Shown here: in pieces, positions 31,993-42,400 of the stretch
How the letters are laid out: each line of letters begins with the position of its first letter
Position numbering within the stretch: position 1 is the stretch's first letter
Assembly (NCBI GenBank): GCA_018287875.1
Contig: JAGVVL010000013.1
Span: forward strand, 558,001 to 622,000
From: Nigrospora sphaerica
Lineage: Eukaryota; Ascomycota; Sordariomycetes; Amphisphaeriales; Apiosporaceae
Length of the DNA: 64,000 nucleotides
Reading direction: 5' to 3'
The notes under the pieces: generated by a model
Told to the model about the DNA's origin: nothing
Seen by the model: the letters and a program-made list of their open reading frames with translations, nothing else
The model's database searches: none
Made by a program: the position numbers and the translations under genes

Positions 31993-32902
31993 TCGAAGGC
32001 AGTCCGTCTCATCCTTGTCTCCAGGTCCCTAGGCTGGCCCAATCCAGCTGTTCATCCCCTTCCACGGCAAGTCCTCGAACCGGTTCCATCTCTAGTCGAC
32101 CCTAGTGCGAGTAGGGGACGTAGGGGCTACCCTATTCTTCTGCCGGTCCCGCGGTCGTCGTGCTATACTACGGCCCACCGGTGTCCTAGGGTGGCGAGCC
32201 TTAGACCGGCTTCCTGTTGCTCGCCGCTATCTCTGCCGGCGAGCCGACCATGTCTTGCCGTAGGCCTTCGGTAAGGGGTACCACCACGCCGGCATAGTAC
32301 CCCGTAAGGCCTCGACTAACCTGCCCTGATCCACCATATATTCGTCTCCGGAGCAGTGCGCTGTCACCTTAAAGGGCGACACAGGCGGCCAGCCGTAGCC
32401 ACTATTGCCTTAACGACTCCGTCCCCGTGTTCTTAATAACTTCCATTACTCCGTACGCACGTCCACTTAGGTATTCGTTCGATGCCCTCGCGGCTGTTCG
32501 CTGTAAGCCGTCTCAGAGCTCGGCAGGGCCGAGGGTGTCCTGTCGTCGCTTCGAGAACCGAGTCGACGTCGGATGGTTTTTCTACCTAAATCCCTCTATA
32601 GAGACGAGGGCCTTCGCTGCGCGGCCGATTTATCGTCGATTCGGTGTCGCGTGGTGTCGATTTTCGAGGATGCTTGCTACGTTTGGCGGGGGCGAAAAGT
32701 TTTCGGTCGTGCGACGCCCGAAAATCCCGCATCACAGATCGTATCAGCAAAACTCCAGAGCAGCGACATAGCGACGCAGCAATAGCGCCTCGCTGCACTT
32801 TCGTGCAGAATGCGTCTCTACATCGGCTCTTCCTCAGTCAATTGACCCAGGAAGATTTCCAGCCGGCGCCGCGGGGAGGCTGTAGAGTCCGACTTCGCCA
32901 GC
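31773..32902 (-). repeat. Alternative LINE 5' module, copy in LINE B1
   Basis: About 1,130 bp nearly identical to 58019-59152. It shows no long uninterrupted frame apart from the last 220 bp joined to ORF2, and no zinc-knuckle ORF1. It could be a 5' untranslated/promoter region with a decayed ORF1, or a segment captured from another transcript. Confidence 0.85.
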
Positions 32903-32916
32903 CGTTGCTAACCTAC
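32903..32916. repeat. Target-site duplication, right copy, of LINE B1
   Basis: CGTTGCTAACCTAC, exact match to 28393-28406. Confidence 0.93.
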
Positions 32917-34156
32917 AGATTTATGCATAGTTCGTATATGTTCAAAAGTACCTGGGCCAGCTACTTATCACGGATCGGTTGCATATACGAGTGCGAAAAA
33001 CAAAATGCGACGGTCGTAGCCTTTACCTCCTAGCATGTGGCATATTGGCCATGTGAGTGTCCAACCTCTGAGTTTTTCTGCCATGAAAAACACCACCTCC
33101 ATAATTTGTGGAACCACAAACTCGTGATCAACCGGTTTCCAGCCACGTCTAGGAGGAAGGGAAGTGGAAGCCTGTTAGGCATCCGTCTTCCGACTCTTCG
33201 TCCTTGAACCAGTCACTTGATCGCAGCACAGGAAACGTTTTACGCCAAGACTTGAATCATTATTCCGTCTTTAAGCTCCTATGGTGCTATTCTGAACTAG
33301 ATGTCGTAAAAGCCCATGTTGAATAAGCTCAAGCAAGCGTATAGCAGCATAGGGCATAGTACGTTTCAGGGCAGACATGCTGAGCATAGTGGCTTTGCGG
33401 GGGAAAAGCAGGAGGAAAACTCCGGCATAGCTAACAGCATGAATTCTCTGCACAACAACCTTGGCCTTGAGCAAGGACCAGATCCTTCTACATTTGCACC
33501 CTGTCGGTGAATGTGCCCAGGGCGGTCAATGACATCCACCACGAGGCATGTTACCATGCTGCCAATCCGGTATGTAGCCGGGAACGCGGCCTGCGTTCTT
33601 CGCTTTTGCGGGCGCTGCCATACCGCGCCAGCTGCACTCATGGGCCTACACTGCCTATGTTATTCTCTCCGGCTTCTTCACGCCTACTTAGCCCACCGCC
33701 CCGTGCTCCGTATGACGCCCGCGCCCGACGAAGACCCCAGACCGGGACCCCGCTCACGTAAGACGGCCGAGGCGGCGCGGCCCGTACGGCGCACGCTCGA
33801 TGCACCCCTCAATAACGACGTACAGGCCACGCTTTTAACGATCAAGATGCCACCTTCGACGACGCTCAAATTACTTTTACATAATACTACGCACGACTTA
33901 AGGTAACTGCCTATGGGTGGAAAATGGTCGAATTCGAAGTTAATCTTTTTGTACAATCCCCTGACACTTATTCACCACCCATACCCCAAGCTTGTGCTTT
34001 ATGTTCACTTTCATTCGTCTGGCTAAGACAGCTGATGAAGACCTGAACTAGATCTATGGCGTCGTTGCGAATAGCCCAAACGCCCGGTTTCGCGTCGGAG
34101 ATACCCGTTTGTTCGGTTTCTCCAGTGGTTTTTGAGGTAATGCCTTGAGATAATTT
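32917..34156. other. Stretch without a supported gene
   Basis: A plus-strand frame ending in a TAA at 33904-33906 contains, from the ATG at 33712, a 64-codon segment (TLDAPLNNDVQATLL) with protein-like composition, but no domain and no supporting neighbour. It may be a remnant. The rest shows nothing recognisable. Confidence 0.4.
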
Positions 34157-35720
34157 CTACATTCGGAAACCCCAGACATCTTGTGCCCTCTCCTGATTGA
34201 CATCGGAACCCTGTAAGACTTTTGCTTTCGTGTCGAGGGGGGCGCCGCGGCGAATAAGCTCGCGCGCAATGCGTAGGAGGGGCACTCTCTCTTCTGTGTC
34301 TCGACGTCGCCGGAAGGGGGCCTTCCTCGTGGGTTTTTGCTGAAACCACGATGCCACAGCATGCAGAGGGTACCAGCCTTCGTTGGTGACCACTTGGACG
34401 TTGGCGCCATGCTTAAGGAGAAGGGTGGCCATGCGGTAGGTCGTTTCGTCCGTTTTCCCCGGGCTCGGGGACAAAGCACATATCAGAGGCGTCTAGCCAT
34501 TTCGGCTGGCCAGATTCACATCCGCTAAGTCCTCAGTGACGAGAAACTCGATAATATCCTCGCGGCCCCGGGCTGCCGCTTTATGTAGCAGGGACTCACC
34601 TTACGCGTTGAGTGCCTTAGCCGGATTTTCGGCTTTCGATCGTGAGAGGCATAGTTAAAACAGCTCGAGGTTTCCGTTGGCTGCCATCTTTTACAGTTAA
34701 GTTTCTCCGCTGTCGTATCCCACGTCTAGTGATGCACTGGCCTTTAGAGGTGTCCTCAGGAATTCACATTACCCCGGGCCCCAGTAACTGCGCGCCACTC
34801 CTACAAACATGCCGAGGACCGTCGAGCCTTAGTGGTGGAAGTTGGGATTGGCTCCCTTCTTAAGAAGAGCCTTCAATCCGCCAGTGGAATCTATGTAATA
34901 GATAGCCTTAAAAAGCGTTAGGATATGGTGGAGACGGTTGCCACCGTCTAGATTCACACCGGGATCGACAAGCTGATATACGACACGATACTGGCGAATA
35001 CAATCACCAGCTGCGAGCTCTTCCGGCGAAGGACTTCCTAGTATACTTCGCCTGAAGGAATCCACTAGATCCTCGTCAAGTTCGATGAATCTGCCGACGG
35101 CCTTCTCCAGCGCATGCTGGAGAGCCTCCTGCCCATCGGTCAGTTTAGCGAGTAGTATAACCACACAATTATCCCATCGCACACCTACTGCACCTTCGAG
35201 CGCTTCGTTCTTTTCCTTTATTATCCAGCCATCCCATGCGTCGAGGAGAAAGGTTAAGATCTCGGGATGGCCATTCCATGCTGCTATTTAGAGACAGCTG
35301 GCTTCTTATCGCTCGGATCTCAATCGTCCTTTAGGTCCAATTCGCTCCCAAAGCATCTGGACTATTGAAAGGTGGCCATGGTGCGATGCAGCTGATAATG
35401 GCGGGAAATTGGGCTCATAGCTCTAGTTGATCGCATGATTCACGCCCGCATCGAGAAGCATTTGCACGGCAGGAGAGTCTCCCAGCTTGATGGCCTCGAA
35501 GACGGCCTCGCGAATAAAGTAATCTCCATCAACCTGTGGACTCCATAAACGGATAATGCGCGCTAGGTAGTCTCGGTCGCCGTAGTGTGGTCCCTTTCGA
35601 AAAATAATGAGAGACCAGAGATAAGAAGGCCTGTCCCACTTCTGGAGAGTTCGAGGGGTACCTCTTTTCGATACAGAGGTGTCGGTGAAGGGGTGGAACG
35701 GTAGGATCCATGATGTTCAT
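34157..35720 (-). pseudogene. Ankyrin-repeat protein pseudogene
   Basis: The minus strand encodes ankyrin-type helices interrupted by stops and at least one frame change. Legible pieces are SPAVQMLLDAGVN, PLSAASHHGHLSIVQML, IAAWNGHPEILTFLLDAW, LKALLKKGANPN, MATLLLKHGANV followed by WYPLHAVAS, and ARELIRRGAPLDTKA. These are the repeated TPLH...G....V..LL..GA pattern. Three stops lie in a single frame between about 35284 and 35425 (TAG after HAIN, TAA before EAS, TAA in SCL*IAAW). The last fits a CAA-to-TAA change. A frameshift lies near 35590. Proteins of this kind usually mediate protein binding. The copy is non-functional. Confidence 0.75.
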
Positions 35721-36068
35721 GGCAATGTGGAGTCAGTGGGAAGCTGAAGCATGGAGAGAGAGCGATGCTGAACAGGTTTGAATGAACGGATTGAAGGCTT
35801 CATTTTATGTGAGGTCCCATCCTTATCTTATCAGAAGGTAGTAGTGAGCCGTCGGGGCCGAGATTCAGGACGAAAACCACACCAAACCCGAAATCACCAG
35901 GCGTTTGGCCGTCTCACAACCCGGGTGGTAAGCCACACGACAGGTAGAATCTCCGTCTTTATGCCTTGACGCTCTTGGACTTCTAACCCTGGTGACGGCC
36001 TTGTGGGCATCCTTCTCGGGTGCTGACCACAGGCATCGGTTGTGCAGCCCGCGCGTGCTCCTAACGAT
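35721..36068. other. Short gene-free stretch
   Basis: Upstream flank of the ankyrin pseudogene and downstream flank of the orphan coding fragment at 36069. No feature seen. Confidence 0.5.
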
Positions 36069-36275
36069 CTAGATGACCTTGTGCAGTGGGAAGATGGTCT
36101 CGTGGTGGGGGCCGCCAGTTTGGGAGTCGGCCAGGTGGCCCTGCAGGATGGCATCGTAGAGGTTGCTGTCGGCGTGGGGGTCGAAGAAGTGGAAGAAGGT
36201 GTTCAACGGCAAGGGTATGTAAGTTACATCCAAAGTATGGATGTTCACAGCCGTTCTGTGACAAGGCAGAAATTA
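36069..36275 (-). pseudogene. Orphan C-terminal coding fragment, family not recognised
   Basis: The minus strand is open from about 36275 to a TAG at 36069-36071 and reads TFFHFFDPHADSNLYDA, then ILQGHLADSQTGGPHHE, then TIFPLHKVI and stop. The aromatic-rich, charged composition with GC-rich third positions looks like a genuine protein C-terminus and not random sequence. No matching upstream exon is seen: the next 170 bp are AT-rich and then the NRPS 3' end begins. I read it as the last exon of a lost gene. It is unlikely to belong to the NRPS, since it has no condensation-domain features. Confidence 0.4.
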
Positions 36276-36452
36276 ATACTTATAAGTTCTAAGCTCATAA
36301 AACTTTTACCATAAACATCTTTGAAAAGTATCTATGTTTTATGAGTAATTACAAGATAACTCATAATCCTCATTGAATTAACCGTTAACATCATAAACAA
36401 ATTATACATGCGTGAAAACTCCCCATTCTTGAACTTTAAATCTCGTTCAAGT

Positions 36453-39400
36453 CTATACGCTCGCCTGTGTAAGGACTATCGAGGCCTCAACCGCGACCAG
36501 GTTAGCGTCGTCGAGCTCCAAAAGGGGCCGGACCGGGCTATCGGGGGCGGCGGCAGCGAGACGACCGACGAGGGCGTCGAGGACGGCGAGGAGGCGACGG
36601 ACGGTGCGCTCGTCGACGACGGCGTCGCGGTAGATGGCGCGGACCTCAAGGGCGGCGAGGGGCGCGCGGCGGGCGCCGTCGGTGCGCGCATCGGCGACGA
36701 GCGACACGTCGAGGGTCAGCGGCACCCCGTCGTTGGTGAAGACGGACAGCTCGGCGCGCCGCAGCCCGATGGCGGCGCCGGCGCCCGCGGCGTACGGGTC
36801 CGATGGGTGCACGACGACCTGCGGCGCCGCGGCCAGCGCGGTCGCGGCGGACGCGTCGTCCCGCAGGAGGCCGGCCGCGCGCTCGAAGCCGTAGTGCTCG
36901 TGAGCGGCCACGGCGCGGAGCTGCTCGCGCACGTGCGCGATCCAGGCCCCGACCGTGGCCGCCGTTTCCGGCGTGTGCCGCAGCCGCAGCGGCGCCGTCG
37001 CCACCGTGGGCCCGACGAGGTCCTCGAGGCCCGACACCGTGGCCAGCGTGCGGCCGGTCGATACCAGCCGGAGAACCGTGTCGGGCGCGGGAGCGAGTTG
37101 GTAGAAGGCCAGCCCAGCGGCCGCGTATGCCAGCTCGGCGGGTGTGGTCCCGCCCAGAGGCGCAGCGCCGGCCGGGAGGGCGATGGTGTGGCGGAGGAGC
37201 CGGTCGGCTGAGCCGTCCTTGACCCGCTTGCGGCCCAGGGGCCGGGTCGAGGCGCCCGCCAGGGTGGCGCGCCAGAAAGTGGCCGCGGCAGCCTCGTCTT
37301 GTCCCTGCATTGCCTTGACGAAGTGGCTGAACCGCACGTCCTCCTGGACTACCTTGGGCCCGGCGGCTTCGCCCAAGCGGCTGTACTCGAGCTCCAGAGC
37401 ACCAAAGACCTTGGCCATGGACCAGGCGTCGTATGTCGAGTGGTGCAGTGCCAGAACAAACCACGACTTGTTCAGCAGCGTCGCCTGTGTCAGACAATGT
37501 CCGAAATGCAGCCCCTTATTTTGGTCCGCAGCGAGGAAGTCGTCGAGGCCAACTGACGGGCAATCTATGTGCATCACCTCATCGGGGTGTTGCATGACGA
37601 CCTGCACGAGGTGGCCCTCGTCCGACTCGACGATACGGGTGCGCAGGATCGCGTGAGCGGCCACGACGCGGGTCCAGGCGCGCTCGAGGCGCGGCAGGTC
37701 TACGCTCTCGGGCACCTCGAAGACGTTATGCAGCCAGAAGGCGGCGGGACGGGCCAAGGTCTGCCGGACGATGGACGCCTGGGTCGGCGTCAGCGGGTAC
37801 GCATCGACCACTGCGGCCGGCGGCACGTCGGCGAGGGCCGCCGCCCGCAGCCGGAGACGCTCGGCGTCGACGCCGTCGGCGGCCAGAAGCGAGAAGGGCG
37901 GAACCTCGGCGACATCGGTCGACGCTGGCGCCCGGCTTTCCAGCAGCCGCGCCAGGTCGCCCAGGCGCGGGCGGTCGTACAGGTTCTGGACCGCAAGGGG
38001 GACGCGGCCCGCGCGCGCCAGCGACGCCACCTTCATGGCGGCGATGGAGTCGCCGCCCACCTCGAAGAAGTCAGCCTCGCTGCCGAACTCGTCGTGCCCG
38101 ACGCCCAACACGGTGCACCACATCTTATGCAGCTGTTGCTCCATCTTGGTGTTGGGGACCTCGAAGGCGGGCCGGTTGTTGAGAGAGAAGCGAGCTAGTT
38201 CGGCGAAGCCCACGCTGGCCACGGTGGCCTTGAGGCACTTCCGGTCCGTCTTGGCCGACGCGTTGAGCGGCATGCTCGTCAGCGGCACGAAGAAGCTAGG
38301 GATCTGGAAAGCCGGCAACACCAGCGCCAGGAGTTCCCGGAGGCCCTTGATGCGCTTGCCAAAGCGCGCGAGCGCAGCTTCGTCGCGCACGAGGTCGGCG
38401 TTGATGCGGTCCTGCGGCTGGTCCTGCGGTGTCGTGTTCATGAAGGCGACGAGGCGCGAGTCGGACGTGTCGGCCGGGTTTTGGATAATCTCGACGGCCA
38501 CCTCAAGGCCGACGCCGCCGCCCAGTGCGATGCGGATCTCGTCCTCGACGCGGCCCAGGTCCACCTTGAGACCATGGAGCTTGACCTGCGTGTCCTTGCG
38601 GCCCAGGAACTGTACACGGCCGCCCGGAAGCCAGCGCGCCAGGTCGCCCATGCGGTACACGCGGTGGTTCCGGCCCTCGGGCAGGAAGGGCAGCCGCTTT
38701 ACAAAGGCGTGCGCCGTTTTCTCCGCGTTCTTGTAGTACCCGGCCGCCACGTTGGGGCCCTCGACCACTAGTTCGCCCACGGCCCCGACGGGCATGAGGC
38801 GCCCGATGTCGTCCGGATCCACGATCCAGGTGGCGCAGCCGAGCGACCAGCCGATGTCGGAGCCGATGTCAGTCGTGGCGAAGCGCGGGTGCGCGTGGCT
38901 CCAGATGGACGTCTCGGCCGGCCCAAACGAGTTGATCAGGTGCAGGCGGTTCGCCCAGGTGGTGACGTTCGTGATGGCCGCCGTCTCGCCGCCGTACAGC
39001 AGCGTCCGAAGGCTAGGCACTTCGTCGGGGTTCAAGAGGGAGGCAACGCTGGGCGTCAGAAACGCCCAGTCGACACGCATCCTCTCCATGGCGCCCGCGA
39101 GGTCGTTCATACGCTCCTCGTCACTCGGGATGCAGACCTGTTCACCAGCGTCAGTAATAAGCCGCGCGAGCGGGAACCCGATGCTGTGGAATTTACCGTA
39201 GCTCCGCGGGTGAGCGACGTGAAGATCTCGCCAATGCTCACGTCCGAGGTGTATGCCGTGAATTGCAAGTTCCTGCCGCCCTTGTTGTAGCACAAGGTCT
39301 CGCCGTGGCCGCGCATGCTGCTGCATAAGGCATGGTGGTCGATCATGATGGCCTTGGGCTTGCCCGTGCTGCCGCTGGTGAAGAGGAAGAAGGCCAGATG

Positions 39401-42400
39401 CGCCGGGGTCACGGCGGTCCCGACGCCGTTCTCGCCGGCCAGAGCGCCCTCAGCGCGAATCAGCGGGCCCACGCCGAAATGGCGTGGGAAGTGGCTGCGG
39501 CAGAGGGCCAAGTTGTTCTCGCTGCACAGGACGAACTCGGCATCCATGTCGGCGATCAGAGACTTGAGGACGTCAGGCGGCTGCGCCGGATTCAGGGCGA
39601 CGTTGGCGGCGCCGACCTTGAGCACCGCCATCATGGCCACCACGGCCCAGAGGCTCTTCTCGAAGATGAGAGGCACGTGCATGCCCGGGCGCACGCCATA
39701 ACAAGTCCAAAGATGGCCGGCGAGCCTTGTACTAAGCTCGTCGAGCTCGCCGAACGACAAGGACCCCTCCCACGAGACGAGCGCCTCGGCTTCGGGCTGC
39801 TCCCAGGCGCGCGCGCTGAAAAGCTCGTGGACCAGGGCGTCCAAGGGTTCGGAGACCTTGCCGTTCCACTCGTGCATCTCGGCCAAGTCCTCGGGCGGTG
39901 CGAGATCGAGGTCGGCAACACGAGCGTCGCCCAGGTCGGCGCGGCACAGTTGGATCGCAACGTGTGTCATCTGGCGCAGAAACCTCTGCACCTGGTCTTC
40001 GGTGAGAACGTGGTCGTCGTGCGTGGCTACCAGGTGGAGGTTGTCGCCTGCAACGGTGGCCTCGAGGACGAGGGCGCAGCTGAGGAAGCCGTTGTCCAGG
40101 CCTGAGGGGGGCTCTGCTCTAAAGGCCAGGGCATTGGCCGCCTCCGTGTCCACGTTCTGCGGTGCCGACGCGTTGGCCTCGTCCACCTGGACAACCAGCA
40201 GGCTCTGGGCGTCCACAGTCGCCAGGGCCTCCATGTTGTAGTGGCGGATGTTCTGCATGCCCTCCTGCTCGAACGGCAGCGTGGCTGCCGCCTCGGCCTG
40301 TACCTCGGCCAGCAGCTCTCCCACCCGCCTCTCTCGCCCTACCCGAGCCCGGACGGGGATGGTGGCGAGCGTCGGGCCGGCCACGCGCTCGGCCGATGCG
40401 ATGAGGCCCGACGCTCGCCCGTACACGGTGGACGCGAAGACGACGTCGTCGGCGCACGAGTAGGCGCCGAGGAGGATGGAAAAGGCCGCCCGCAGCCACG
40501 TGGTCGGCGTGAAGCTCACGGCGGCGTAGTCTGCCGGAAGCGTCGCCGTTCGCGTCTGCACGCGGTTGGACTTGGGGCGGAAGTCCATCGACGGCAGCTC
40601 GGGCCAGTTCAACCGAGGGACTCCGTTCACGTAGCGCTGCCAGAACCTCTGGCCCTTCTCGACGTCCCGCGCTTCGAGGCGGTTGATGAAGATGTTGTAG
40701 GGCGTGTTAGCAGGCTTCGGCGCGCCGGCGTACGCGCGCTTCACTGCCGTCATGAGTAGACCGAGCATCCATCCGTCGTAGACGGCGTGGTGGATCGTCA
40801 TGACGAAGTAGTGCTTCTTCGTCTTCCCGTCCTCGAAGGATGCGAGACGCAGCATGCTGTCGCCCGTGCGCATCTTATCACGGGCGTCGACCTTGAGGTA
40901 GTCCTGCAGGTTCCGCGGGCGCTGCCATCGGGGCTTCAGCTTGGTAACAGCTTGCATCGTGCGCACACTCCCATCGCCGAGGAGAGAGGAGAAGAAGCGC
41001 GTGCGGAGGATGGGCCAGTCATCGAGAACATCCGACCACGCCTTCTGGAACCGGGCGTGGTCGATCTCGGACGTCACCTCGTGCACCATCTGGGCAACGT
41101 AACTTCCCCGGACGTCTTGCGAGACGGCCAAGAGGCCTTCTTGGAGGGCCGTGCAAGGGTAAATGTCCTCGATGTCGTCCTCTTCTACGCCGAGCTGTTC
41201 GGCCGCGGCGGGGAGAAGAGCCGACTTGGCGGCCTCGATGCCTCCTACCGTGGCAAAAGGCGGCAGGGCGGCATCCGAATCGGCGCTGTCGGCGGCCCCC
41301 TCGCCGTCACCGGGGGCGGCGCCCCTAAAGACGGCCTCCTCGGCCATTTCCCGGAGGGCAGCGCTCTTCAGGATCTGCTCCACCGAGAGCGTAACACCTT
41401 CCCGTTGCGCGAGGGAAACGAGGCGCATGGCCGATAGAGAGTCGCCGCCGACCTTGAAGAAGCTGTCGCGGACGTCAAGGTCCAGCTCGCGGCGAAGGGC
41501 CGCGCCCCAGAGCCGCGCCAGCACGCGCTCCATGACGGTGCTCGGAGGCTGGGGGCGCCGCGATTGGGTCGTTGTGCCGAGACGCACCAGCTCTTCCATA
41601 GGCACGAGGGAGGCGAGTTGCTTGAGCACCTTGCGGTCAATCTTGGCGGACCCGTTCAGGGGCATCTCGTGCAGCGGCACGAACGCGGCGGGCACCATGT
41701 GGCTAGGCAAGGAGGCCCGCAGAGCGTCTTCGAGGCCTTCGGGCACGCTCTGGATACCGTTCGAGGAATCGCACGGAAGGATGGAAAGCAACCTTTGGGA
41801 CTCCGGGTCTACCTGCGAACCCGGAGCAGCTGTGCCGTGGCCGGTGTTCTGGACGGCGTCTTGGCCTGGCTTCTTCGGCGCGACAAAGGCCGCCAGAGCC
41901 CGCGCCGACCCCGCAGAAAGCGGGTTCACGACATCGACGGCCACCATGAAGTTGGCGGGAACATGCAGCCGGATCTGGTGCTCAATCTCACCCAGCTCGA
42001 TACGCAGACCGTTCAGCTTGACCTGGTGGTCGCGGCGGCCAAGAAACTGGATCATGCCGTTGGGCAGGAAGCGGGCGAGATCGCCGCTACGGTAGATCCT
42101 CATGGACTGCCGATCGGCCGGCATCCAGGCGGGGTTGGTCACAAAGGTGGCGCTGGTCTTCTCGGGCGCGTTCAGGTAGCCGGCGGCGACGTTGGGGCCC
42201 TCGGTCAGCAACTCGCCGATGGCGCCGATGGGCAGCAGCTTGTTGTAGTCGTCGGGGTCGGTAATCCACGTCGCGCAGCCGACGCCGTAGCCAATGTTGC
42301 TGCCAAAGTCGCTGAGCTCGACGGGACGTGGGATGCAGTGGGACCACACGGAGCACTCGGCTGGGCCAAAACTGTTGATGAGGTACAACGAAGGCGCCCA

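Larger units (their letters stand above)
28407..32902 (-). mobile_element. LINE B1, complete unit with an alternative 5' module
   Basis: A 4,496-bp minus-strand insertion bounded by a perfect 14-bp duplication. It has the (TTA)n tail (28407-28420), the 3' untranslated region and ORF2 of the Tad1-like family up to about 31772. Instead of ORF1 and the AAAAACTTTTTCG leader it then carries a 1.13-kb module (31773-32902) found again in LINE B2. Because the duplication sits at the outer edge of the module, the module was part of the inserted copy and not host DNA. Confidence 0.92.

Noticed and set aside
33511..33906. 131-codon plus-strand frame
   Set aside because: Its second half looks somewhat protein-like, but there is no domain, no neighbour and an opposing frame of equal quality, so it is mentioned only in the gene-free entry.
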